Origin: a virus
Direction: 5' to 3' (one strand)
Length of the DNA: 21,753 nt
IMG/VR virus record: IMGVR_UViG_3300009026_000070
Location: 1 to 21,753 of that record
Below the pieces are notes generated by a model. The model saw only the letters and a program-made list of their open reading frames with translations, ran no database searches and was not told where the DNA came from. Positions within the stretch are counted from its first letter, which is position 1. The number at the start of each line of letters is the position of its first letter. Of this stretch, positions 15,542-21,753 are shown piece after piece. The position numbers and the translations under genes were made by a program.

Positions 15542-17203
15542 TCAGGCGGGTGTAGGGATCTTCACGCCGGCGTTGCGCGCCGCCTCGCTGGCGAGTTTCG
15601 CCTGTTCGAGCTCGGCCTGTTGCTGGGCGGCGCGCGCTTTCTGGTCGCGCATGGCGTCGCGGTCCTTTTCGGGTCGCAGCATTTTCTCATCGATCCCGTC
15701 GTTGCGGGCCGTGCGGCGGAGATACTCGTCAACGTCGATGTTTTCGAGGGCGGACGCGTCTCCGCCGGCGGCCAGATTGATGGCGCGCTCGATCATGCGA
15801 TCCGCAGCCGCGGTTTCTGCCTGACGGATGGCGAGCGCCAGGCGGGATTGATAGATCACCTTGGGCGGCGGCACCTCGGCCAGTCCGCCGGCGGTCCTGC
15901 GGATCACCGATGCGGGGATTTCATCGGCTTTGCCGAATGCGCCGGCGCGAAAAAGCACCGCGAAGATCCGTTCCATGAGGATTTGGAAATCCGCGGTGAA
16001 GCGTGTGAAAGTCGTCGATTGGGGAAGCAGCTTCTCCGCCGCCAGCTCGGCGACCTCGCGGGCCGTCATCTGCTTCTCGCGATCCGCGAACATGCGCGCG
16101 GTGTCGTAGTGGAACGCCTTGCGGATGGCCTGCCGGTCATCCTCGATTTCCTCGATGAGACCTTGCGGGTTGCCCTTGTTGAGCCACTCCTGGGGAAGGT
16201 TGGAGTTCTTGCCGTTGAAGACGGTCTTGCCGCCTGGGCGCTGGTCGATGTTTCCGATCAGGTCATCCGGGATGAGGATGGACGGCACTGCCTGACGCTG
16301 CCGGACCACTTGCAGAATCTGCTTGGTGCGGTTGACGTTGAGCACCGCGGCCTTGACCTGTTGGAACGGCGCGAATCCGTATTGCTGTTTGGAGCCGGAC
16401 GATTTGAGATAGCGCGAAACCATGTAGGGCAGCTCCTCGAATCCGGATCGCTCGAGCATCCGGGTTTCGTCCCTGCCGTCCTCGCAAACCCAACACGAGG
16501 CGAAACGCATGTTGAAGATGTCCCGCTTCGTCGCGTCCCGATTGATGCGCGGAAAGACGGCGTGGATGACGATGTGCTCGGCGTTGATCCCCTTTTCCGT
16601 GAAGGCGGCCAGGCTCTTTGAGAGCTTGTCGTTTTTGGCAATCGCCTGCTCGCCGAACATCTCGTGGATCTGCGAGATGGAATAGGGACGGCGGATGAAA
16701 ATGGTGTTCACGTTTCCGTCCGCGTCCTCCTCGCAACAATAGGAGCCGATGGGATGCGTCTGGAAGGAAATCAGGTTTTCCGGGTGGGGCATCGCCCCCA
16801 TGCACGATATCGAGAAACCGGAACGGTCCTCGAAAGCCTCGTTCAGCATGGTGTGGAAGTTGCTCCCCGCCATGATCTTCACGGCGGTTTCGCTGGCCTT
16901 GTTATACCATCCGTCCGCCTCGTCGCTCTTGATCCCCTCCGGAGCCTCCCACGCGAACCACTGCGATCCCGCGGGCGTGATGTTGGTGGCGTGGAAGCTG
17001 GCCAGCGTCGCGATGCACTCGATCAGCGTTGTGTCATAGAGCTTGTTGGCCGGCTGCCCGCCGGGCCCCACCTGGTTGCCGAGAATGTTGCCCTTGCGCG
17101 GCATGCCGAGATCTGCGACTTGCTGCCACTCGGAATCCCACGGCGAGCGGTCGGAGAGCATGCGCCCCCAGCGGGCAAGGACGGCTTTGGCGGTTTCCTG
17201 CAT
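15542..17203 (-). CDS. Portal protein (T7 gp8-like head-tail connector)
   Basis: At 553 residues it is close to T7 gp8 (about 536). The N-terminal pattern LARWGRMLSDRSPWDSEWQQ followed by LYDTTLIECIATLASFHATN, then WEAP and SNFHTMLNEAFED, is that of the Head-tail_con family. Central YGFAPFQQVKAAVLNVNRTK and the C-terminal Ala/Gln/Glu helix (about 500-550) fit the stem and crown of the dodecameric portal. It forms the DNA channel and docks the terminase. Its ATG shares one base with the preceding stop (TGATG at 17203), indicating translational coupling. Confidence 0.93.
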   Translation of the reverse strand: MQETAKAVLARWGRMLSDRSPWDSEWQQVADLGMPRKGNILGNQVGPGGQPANKLYDTTLIECIATLASFHATNITPAGSQWFAWEAPEGIKSDEADGWYNKASETAVKIMAGSNFHTMLNEAFEDRSGFSISCMGAMPHPENLISFQTHPIGSYCCEEDADGNVNTIFIRRPYSISQIHEMFGEQAIAKNDKLSKSLAAFTEKGINAEHIVIHAVFPRINRDATKRDIFNMRFASCWVCEDGRDETRMLERSGFEELPYMVSRYLKSSGSKQQYGFAPFQQVKAAVLNVNRTKQILQVVRQRQAVPSILIPDDLIGNIDQRPGGKTVFNGKNSNLPQEWLNKGNPQGLIEEIEDDRQAIRKAFHYDTARMFADREKQMTAREVAELAAEKLLPQSTTFTRFTADFQILMERIFAVLFRAGAFGKADEIPASVIRRTAGGLAEVPPPKVIYQSRLALAIRQAETAAADRMIERAINLAAGGDASALENIDVDEYLRRTARNDGIDEKMLRPEKDRDAMRDQKARAAQQQAELEQAKLASEAARNAGVKIPTPA

Positions 17204-17436
17204 CAGGACGCGGAGAGGAGGGTTTTTCGGGTAGGCGCATCCGCGGCTTTCGCGGCGGCCGGTGCGGAAAGCAGGGTCTTGCGCCCGGCCTTGGGGTTCA
17301 TCGTCGCGGTGTAGCCGTCGCGCCCGGCCTGCTTGCGGCGCTCCTCATCCGCGGCGCGCGCGGCGTCCGCGCTGGTCGTGGTCACCGGCGGCGGCGCTGG
17401 CTCCTGCGTGACGGCTTTCGGCTTTGAAAATCCCAT
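17203..17436 (-). CDS. Small pre-portal protein
   Basis: The 77-residue protein starts MGFSKPKAV, has a Pro/Thr/Ala-rich centre (PAPPPVTTTSADAARAADEE), then a basic GYTATMNPKAGRKTLLS segment, with KTLLSA occurring twice (near residues 53-58 and 71-76). Similar small Pro/Ala-rich proteins precede the portal in podoviruses and are probably minor virion components, but I do not recognise a named family. It is the first gene after a candidate promoter and is coupled to the portal gene by TGATG. Confidence 0.72.
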   Translation of the reverse strand: MGFSKPKAVTQEPAPPPVTTTSADAARAADEERRKQAGRDGYTATMNPKAGRKTLLSAPAAAKAADAPTRKTLLSAS

Positions 17437-17469
17437 TTGCGGCGCTTCTAGCCCGCTTCCGCAGGCCGA

Positions 17470-17498
17470 TCAATTCCGCGGGTCTCCGCCAATATCAA
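17470..17498 (-). promoter_or_regulatory. Candidate phage promoter upstream of the portal block
   Basis: The minus strand reads TTTGATATTGGC (17499 to 17488), giving TTGATA, a 17-base spacer and AATTGA, and the element overlaps the stop codon of the 76-residue protein. It repeats the 12-mer found upstream of capsid at equal internal spacing. It lies 33 bases before the small pre-portal gene. Confidence 0.4.
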
Positions 17499-17725
17499 AA
17501 CGGCCGGATGACCTTGGAACGATGCGGAGCCTGCTCATCCCCATCTTCATCCTCCGGCACCATCTCCGCGATCCTATCGGCGAGAGATACCGGTTTCGCC
17601 GCGGAAATCACGGGATCGAAGTGCCGTTTGAGGATCGCCAAAATCTCCGGCACTCCGGAGCTTTCCGGGCCGTTGACGACATCGCGGAAAATCTCCTCCG
17701 CGGCGGCTTGATAGGTCGGGATCAT
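17495..17725 (-). CDS. Small hypothetical protein after large terminase
   Basis: The 76-residue acidic protein has an N-terminal helical half (YQAAAEEIFRDVVNG, then VPEILAILKRHFDPVI) and a charged tail (PEDEDGDEQAPHRSK). It lies 3 bases after the large terminase stop, so is almost certainly in the same operon. I do not recognise a family. A packaging or head-assembly accessory is possible from position only. Confidence 0.68.
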   Translation of the reverse strand: MIPTYQAAAEEIFRDVVNGPESSGVPEILAILKRHFDPVISAAKPVSLADRIAEMVPEDEDGDEQAPHRSKVIRPF

Positions 17726-17728
17726 GGG

Positions 17729-19078
17729 TCAATCGAACGGGGAGATGACTTGAGACCGGCGCCGGCGCGGTGTCGCATCCCCGAATCCCTCGATTGGGGA
17801 GATGACCTTGCCTCCGGCGGGCTGCGGGCCATCCTTGATAAGACCGTCCATCATGGCTTCCGCGAGCATGCGCACGGCGTCGGCATCGTGAGAACTCCAA
17901 TCGTGCTCGGGCTCGCTCTTGATGAACCCGGTTTTCTTGTCCTCTTTCCGGTGGTAGGACTCCAGCGCATCGCGGAGATACTTGGTCCGGGTCAAGTGGA
18001 ACACGAAGCGCGGAAACAGCTCCTGCACCTTGGTGATGCCCGGCCATATGTCCGGGCACCGGGGAATCACCTTGATGTTTTGCAGCCCGGCCTTGCGCAT
18101 GACTTCCTCGAAATTGTCTCCGGATCGTTCCCGCGCCCCCGCGTCGTGGGGAAAGAGGTGGGACGCGAAATAGTAGCCTTTCTGGCGCATGTGTGCGACG
18201 CGGGCTGCGGGCGTGAGGTCGAGGTCGGTATCGTGGTCGATGCAATGGATTTCCCGGCCGACGAACTGCCAATAAACGACCTTGGTATTCTGAGGAGCGC
18301 CAAGGTCCCAAGTTGTATAAACGAGATGCTCGCGGCTCCATGGGAAATCGATGATTCGGTTTTCCGCAAGCGCGGCCTCCATCAAACGGGCGTAGATCGC
18401 TCCCGGCCTGCCCACCGAGAAATCGCACTCCATTTCCTGGGCGTATGCCTCCGGCGTGAGTCGAGCGCGGATCGAGGCCAGCGCGGAATCGGAAAGAATC
18501 CCGCTCTCGCTCGCCTTGAGGATCAGCGCGTAGGAATTCTCCGGATCGGCCTTGGCCTCGCTGAGCGCCCGCCAGAACGCGTTGCGCCCTTTCGGCGTGC
18601 CGATCCTCGTGTGCCAGCCTTCATAGTCGAGCAGGCACGGGAGAATCACGTAGTCGAACGCTGCCGGCGGGATGTCGGCATCCTCGTCAGAAACGACGCC
18701 ATCGAAATACAAGCCCCGCATCCGCTCGTAGTTCTCGCCGGAATAGAGACGGATCGAAGCTCCCCTCGGGTGCGCGGTGTTGGCGAGGCTGATCCTCAGT
18801 TCCGCCTGATTCGGGACCGCCCCGGGGACCTTGGCCGTGAAGTCCTGCAAATAGCCCCATGCGATGTCTTTCGCCTGGTCGCGGGTTGGCGCGATGTAGG
18901 CATAGCGCAGCGGCGGACCCGGGCGAGTGTGGGTGAGCGCGCACTTGAGCAGCTTCTGGCAGACCGCGACCGTCTTGCCCGCGCGCCGGTGGGCAGCGAG
19001 AACGCTCCATCGCTTCTCGCATTGCACGAACGGCAGAAACTGCGGCCGTGCGTCGATGCGTATTTTAAGCTTCGACAT
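17729..19078 (-). CDS. terL: Terminase large subunit
   Basis: The 449-residue protein has the phage packaging motor layout. The ATPase domain has a deviant Walker A (HRRAGKT, 30-36), a Walker B-like strand ending in acidic residues (FDGVVSDED, 125-133) and motif III (RIGTPKG, 158-164). The C-terminal RNase H-like nuclease has acidic residues at TWDLG (D258), FPHDAG (D312) and HDADAV (D398/D400). It cuts concatemeric DNA and pumps it through the portal. Its start overlaps the small-subunit gene by 14 bases. The short C-terminal tail is basic, with a repeated VISP motif (ISPIEGFGD and ISPFD). Confidence 0.94.
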   Translation of the reverse strand: MSKLKIRIDARPQFLPFVQCEKRWSVLAAHRRAGKTVAVCQKLLKCALTHTRPGPPLRYAYIAPTRDQAKDIAWGYLQDFTAKVPGAVPNQAELRISLANTAHPRGASIRLYSGENYERMRGLYFDGVVSDEDADIPPAAFDYVILPCLLDYEGWHTRIGTPKGRNAFWRALSEAKADPENSYALILKASESGILSDSALASIRARLTPEAYAQEMECDFSVGRPGAIYARLMEAALAENRIIDFPWSREHLVYTTWDLGAPQNTKVVYWQFVGREIHCIDHDTDLDLTPAARVAHMRQKGYYFASHLFPHDAGARERSGDNFEEVMRKAGLQNIKVIPRCPDIWPGITKVQELFPRFVFHLTRTKYLRDALESYHRKEDKKTGFIKSEPEHDWSSHDADAVRMLAEAMMDGLIKDGPQPAGGKVISPIEGFGDATPRRRRSQVISPFD

Positions 19079-19553
19079 TGGGTCCGATGATGACCTCGAA
19101 TTGAACCTTCTGCACCTCCGGCTCGAACCATCCCAACATCTTGGCTAGCCGGTCGATGGCTTCGATTTTACCGGGCATCTTGATCTTGGTGCGGATGGTT
19201 TCCTCGCCAACTTCATCACGCGTGACTTCCTGGGCGAGGTCGCTGGATTCATCGATCTCGCCGATGGGAGTGCGGACATTCCTCGTCAGGTATTCCATCG
19301 CCTCTTGGCGGTCCATAACGGATCCGGTTGCGGCGATTTTCTGGACGGCCGTGATGTAGGCGGCGACATCCGGATGCTGGCGGAGGCGCGAGGCTGCCGA
19401 CTTGGCTGCCTTGCCCTTGGCCTTGAATCCGGCGGAGAGGTAGGCATCTAGCAGGGAGCTCCCCCGCAAGACAAAATCCGCAAAGCGCTGGTGCCGGACG
19501 TCCTTGGGGAGAGGGATGGATTGCAGGGATTCTGTGAGGGTGTTCGGCATCAT
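19065..19553 (-). CDS. terS: Terminase small subunit
   Basis: The 162-residue protein has the Terminase_2-like N-terminal helix-turn-helix: RFADFVLRGSSLLDAYLSAG (about 23-42), then a basic KAKGKAAKSAASRLRQHPDV, followed by a helical oligomerisation region containing MDRQEAMEYL. It recognises phage DNA and loads the large subunit. Start ATG at 19553 overlaps the upstream stop as ATGA, and GGAG about 9 bases upstream could act as a weak Shine-Dalgarno, one of few in the window. It directly precedes and overlaps the large subunit gene. Confidence 0.85.
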   Translation of the reverse strand: MMPNTLTESLQSIPLPKDVRHQRFADFVLRGSSLLDAYLSAGFKAKGKAAKSAASRLRQHPDVAAYITAVQKIAATGSVMDRQEAMEYLTRNVRTPIGEIDESSDLAQEVTRDEVGEETIRTKIKMPGKIEAIDRLAKMLGWFEPEVQKVQFEVIIGPNVEA

Positions 19554-19921
19554 GATTCAATCTCCGATAAATGAAGTCCCGCGGTGATCTTGTCCCATTC
19601 CGTCCGGTAATTCGCGCTGTTTTGGTATTGCCGGCTGGCCCGCACCTCTGCCGCCCACACCGTCGCCCAATCGCGTCGGAACGCCCGCGCCACATGGCAC
19701 AGCGGAACACCCACCGCCACGCATGCCGCCATCGCCATGCTCCGCGCGCTCGCCACACGCTCGCTCTCACGCTGCGTGAGCAGTATGCTATCCGCGTTCA
19801 CTCCGCGGATTTCCGCCACGAGTTCCAACACCCGCCGGATCCGTTCCTTGCTGCGCGGCTTCTGCGCGTCCTTCGTCCGGTGGTCCTGTTTCGCATCTTG
19901 CATCATATCGGCGGTTTTCAT
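19550..19921 (-). CDS. Orphan DnaA domain IV-like DNA-binding protein
   Basis: The 123-residue protein is almost entirely a DnaA C-terminal (domain IV) helix-turn-helix at about 28-95: LVAEIRGVNADSIL, then RESERVASARSMAMA, then GVPLCHVARAFRRDWATVWA. The last part corresponds to the DnaA-box signature GRDHTTVLHA, with H changed to W and a T changed to A, so box specificity probably differs. No AAA+ domain is present. The start at 19921 was chosen because it overlaps the replication-gene stop as ATGA; a longer frame upstream has a basic shadow composition. It could help open the phage origin, compete with host DnaA, or regulate transcription. Confidence 0.83.
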   Translation of the reverse strand: MKTADMMQDAKQDHRTKDAQKPRSKERIRRVLELVAEIRGVNADSILLTQRESERVASARSMAMAACVAVGVPLCHVARAFRRDWATVWAAEVRASRQYQNSANYRTEWDKITAGLHLSEIES

Positions 19922-20739
19922 GGTTTTGCTGGGGTGAGGGAGAGCATTCCGCGGATTTCCTCGGAGGGAACCGGTTCGTTGTTGACGGGTTGCGCCGGAG
20001 GCTTCGGTGGCTGGCGGCCTTCGCGCTTGCGGTGCCACTGGAGCGCGTGGGTGAGGACGTCGGTGGGGGAGTCGAGGAATTGCGCGCGGCTCTGCGGCTG
20101 GAATCGTGGCGATCCTTCTGGGATGCCGGCCTTGAGGTAGGCCGCCATGATCGGCCAGTGGCGGGCATCAATCGCCGCGAGCGCGGCGCGATTTCCGCGG
20201 AAGATTCGGCCTTCCCGGCGGGTGAGGGCCGGGCATTCGAGCCATGCGGGCCGGAGGTGGTTTATTTTTGCGAGCAATTCCCCGTCGCCGAGCGCGTTTC
20301 CCCCGCCTGGCGGGGGTAAGGGGGCTCTCTCATCTGACGGTTCAATGACCGTTCCTGACGGTTCGGGTGCAGATGAGCGGCGGCCATTTGCACCCCCCCC
20401 GTGCAAATTCCCGGCGGCCGTTTGCACGGGGGGTGCAAATCCCGCACCCCCCACAACAGGTGGTGCGGAATCGTCATTTTTTTTAAAAATGATACGATAT
20501 AGGTGGGTTCCTGATCTTCCGGCATTGGGAACGATCACAAGATCACCGGCGGCGCGGAGGTGCTGCAAATGTTCCTGGACTGAGCGGCGGGAGCATTCCG
20601 CGCGGGCCGCGAGGGTGTCGATCGACGGCCATGCCTTGCCGGAGTCGTCGGCAAAATCGGCGATGGCGATCATGATGAGTTTCCGGGTCTGGTTGCCGTA
20701 GCGGCGGTGCAGGACGTAGGTAGTGGCGGCGAGTGACAT
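19918..20739 (-). CDS. Winged-helix replication initiator-like protein
   Basis: The 273-residue protein begins with a winged-helix domain of the HTH_36 type (about 18-85: LIMIAIADFADDSGKAWPSI, then LAARAECSRRSVQEHLQHL), as in phage replication proteins of the lambda-O kind. A low-complexity Gly/Pro/Ser linker (about 90-150) joins it to a C-terminal helical region (ARHWPIMAAYLKAGIPEG ... FLDSPTDVLTHALQW) and a Pro-rich tail. The linker-coding DNA carries the candidate origin. It probably binds the origin and recruits a helicase or loader; no helicase gene is visible in the window. It starts at 20739 after an SD-less cacaaccc leader. Confidence 0.8.
   Translation of the reverse strand: MSLAATTYVLHRRYGNQTRKLIMIAIADFADDSGKAWPSIDTLAARAECSRRSVQEHLQHLRAAGDLVIVPNAGRSGTHLYRIIFKKNDDSAPPVVGGAGFAPPVQTAAGNLHGGGANGRRSSAPEPSGTVIEPSDERAPLPPPGGGNALGDGELLAKINHLRPAWLECPALTRREGRIFRGNRAALAAIDARHWPIMAAYLKAGIPEGSPRFQPQSRAQFLDSPTDVLTHALQWHRKREGRQPPKPPAQPVNNEPVPSEEIRGMLSLTPAKP
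20300..20492. other. Candidate replication origin inside the replication gene
   Basis: The stretch contains an 8-bp-arm GC palindrome (20300-20316), a 10-base direct repeat CTGACGGTTC at 20334 and 20355 (21 bases apart), two TTTGCAC/GTGCAAA palindromes, and an AT-rich palindrome TCATTTTT-TTT-AAAAATGA (20474-20492) in otherwise GC-rich DNA. Iterons plus an AT-rich unwinding element inside the initiator gene repeat the layout of lambda ori in gene O. Function is inferred. Confidence 0.5.
20378..20439. repeat. Iteron-like TTTGCAC palindrome repeats
   Basis: A 16-base direct repeat CGGCGGCCRTTTGCAC occurs at 20378-20393 and 20412-20427 with one difference. Each copy is the left half of a palindrome: ATTTGCAC-C7-GTGCAAAT (20386-20408) and TTTGCAC-G5-GTGCAAA (20421-20439). 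Four half-sites in 54 bases suggest a dimer-binding cluster. Confidence 0.7.
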
Positions 20740-20757
20740 GGGTTGTGATAGGGGATC

Positions 20758-21360
20758 TCAGCTTGAAACGCGCTGGCCGGTGATCGGGCAGCGGCGGGGA
20801 TTGAAGATGGAGACCGCGACGCGGATGTTGTTTTTCGGATCGTGGAGGGACTTGTCCCAGGCGATGATTCCGGCCCCGGAGGAAAATCGGAAAAAGAGGG
20901 GCTCCATGACGGTGGCATCACCGCACCAGATTTCGCAGCGCGGCAGGCGGGAGATGAGTTGGAGGTGATGGAGGCGGATACGGTGACGTTCCGCGACGCA
21001 GCAGACGGGCGATGGTGCCACACGCGCGCCAAGCCACGGTGAAATGGGCGGCTTGCGGAATAGACTTGGACGGACGTCGTGCATGGCGCGCCAATCTCCG
21101 GCCGGAAGGTCGCCGTGACGGCCCCATGGGAGTTTTTCGAGCCGGGCGAAGAATCCGGGCGGAGCCGGTGAAAAATCGGAATCCATCCAAAGTCCGCGCG
21201 AGACGCGGATTGCGAGGTAGCCATTGCCGGCGAGGACGGCGCTGTCGCGGCCGGAGCCGGTGACGTGGGGGGCGGAAAGCAGGTGGCAGGTAGCCGGGTG
21301 GCAAAATTCTTCCAATGCTCCGAGCTGCAGGGGATAGGGGAAAGGTGTCTTGGAACTCAT
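20758..21360 (-). CDS. Hypothetical protein coupled to the integrase
   Basis: The 200-residue protein is not recognised with confidence. It is mixed α/β, Pro- and Arg-rich, with segments SGRDSAVLAGNGYLAIRV (about 36-53), HLQLISRLPRCEIWCG (about 132-147) and LFFRFSSGAGIIAWDK (about 154-169). The last pattern is seen in phage hypothetical proteins near replication genes and weakly recalls clamp-like proteins, but that is speculation. Its ATG at 21360 overlaps the integrase stop as ATGA, and the replication gene starts 18 bases after its end. A role in replication or integration is inferred only from context. Confidence 0.78.
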   Translation of the reverse strand: MSSKTPFPYPLQLGALEEFCHPATCHLLSAPHVTGSGRDSAVLAGNGYLAIRVSRGLWMDSDFSPAPPGFFARLEKLPWGRHGDLPAGDWRAMHDVRPSLFRKPPISPWLGARVAPSPVCCVAERHRIRLHHLQLISRLPRCEIWCGDATVMEPLFFRFSSGAGIIAWDKSLHDPKNNIRVAVSIFNPRRCPITGQRVSS

Positions 21361-21753
21361 GCGCTGCGTTTGAAATCCGTGATGTTGCTGGTAGCGTGAT
21401 CGAGTGGCGAGACGGCCCGGCTCGCCAACCGCGGCAGGCAGTGCAGATAGATTTTGGTAGTTTCGATGCTGGTGTGCCCCATCAACTCCCGCAGTTCCTC
21501 GATGGTCCCGCCGTGCTCCAGATAGGCCGATGCGAAGCCGTGGCGGAATGTGTGCGCGGTCACCCGCTTCGATACACCCGAGCGCCGCACTGCGATCTTG
21601 AGAGCCTTGGAAAAGCCCTCCTCATGCCGGTGATGCCGGCGCACGATGCCGCTTGCTTTGTCGGTGCTCTCACCTGGTGCCGGCCATAGCCAGAACCACG
21701 CCCATTCTTCTCCCGCGCGGGGATATTTGGTCGCCAGACTGTCGGGAAGCGCA
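21357..21753 (-). CDS. Integron-integrase (IntI)-type tyrosine recombinase, N-terminus outside window
   Basis: The C-terminal 131 residues are visible (first full codon at 21752). The catalytic parts include HTFRHG (HxxR), the LMGH histidine and the nucleophile in TTKIYLH. Ahead of them is the segment that distinguishes IntI from other tyrosine recombinases: KYPRAGEEWAWFWLWP, then SGIVRRHHRHE; class 1 IntI1 has, from memory, KYPRAGHSWPWFWVF and SGVVRRHH. The ending SPLDHA also matches the IntI SPLD tail. About 200 residues, including the first catalytic Arg, lie beyond the window. The ATGA overlap with the next gene places it in the phage operon. It probably integrates the phage; use of integron-like folded or attI-like sites is possible but not shown. 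Confidence 0.9.
   Translation of the reverse strand, partial: ALPDSLATKYPRAGEEWAWFWLWPAPGESTDKASGIVRRHHRHEEGFSKALKIAVRRSGVSKRVTAHTFRHGFASAYLEHGGTIEELRELMGHTSIETTKIYLHCLPRLASRAVSPLDHATSNITDFKRSA

Noticed and set aside
19922-20038. N-terminal extension of the DnaA domain IV-like protein
   Set aside because: It lies inside the replication gene, has an Arg/Pro-rich shadow composition, and the ATGA overlap at 19918-19921 gives a natural start.
1-21753. CRISPR arrays, insertion sequences, rRNA genes
   Set aside because: No regularly spaced repeats, transposase genes, terminal inverted repeats or rRNA-like sequence were seen.

Overview
The window is part of a tailed-phage genome, or a prophage, of the short-tailed T7-like (podovirus) type, from a GC-rich bacterial host. 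Every credible gene is on the minus strand, so the genome reads from the right end of the window to the left. Genes are tightly packed. At least six junctions are ATGA start/stop overlaps, and several starts have no Shine-Dalgarno sequence but an ACC- or CCC-rich leader. The host cannot be named from the sequence. GC richness, SD-poor leaders and an integron-type integrase would fit Verrucomicrobia/Planctomycetes-like or other environmental bacteria, but this is inference.

Right end (about 19.5-21.75 kb), integration and replication: the C-terminal 131 residues of a tyrosine recombinase carrying the integron-integrase (IntI) hallmark segment; an unrecognised 200-residue protein coupled to it; a winged-helix replication-initiator-like protein whose gene holds palindromic repeats beside an AT-rich palindrome (candidate origin, laid out as in lambda O); and an orphan DnaA domain-IV-like DNA-binding protein.

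Middle (about 11.9-19.5 kb), packaging and head: small and large terminase, two small proteins, T7-type portal, a Bbp19-like small protein, an acidic HeH-domain protein, a tRNA gene with anticodon CAT and initiator-like features, scaffold, major capsid and a capsid-neighbour structural protein. A 13-bp stem-loop and a repeated promoter-like element lie between scaffold and capsid. A clear intrinsic terminator ends the head block.

Left (1-11.9 kb), tail and ejection: tail tubular proteins A and B (gp11/gp12-like), each with an extra module, a gp13-like GNAT protein, a cupin-like protein, gp14-like and gp15-like internal virion proteins, and a giant protein of at least 1774 residues in the gp16 position. 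The giant protein has hydrophobic segments and an HEFTH metalloprotease motif, and runs off the left edge.

The most unusual points are the IntI-type integrase in a phage operon, the initiator-like tRNA inside the head operon, the candidate origin inside the replication gene, and the giant metalloprotease-bearing ejection protein. Lysis genes, tail fibres, a repressor, a phage RNA polymerase and the attachment site are not visible.
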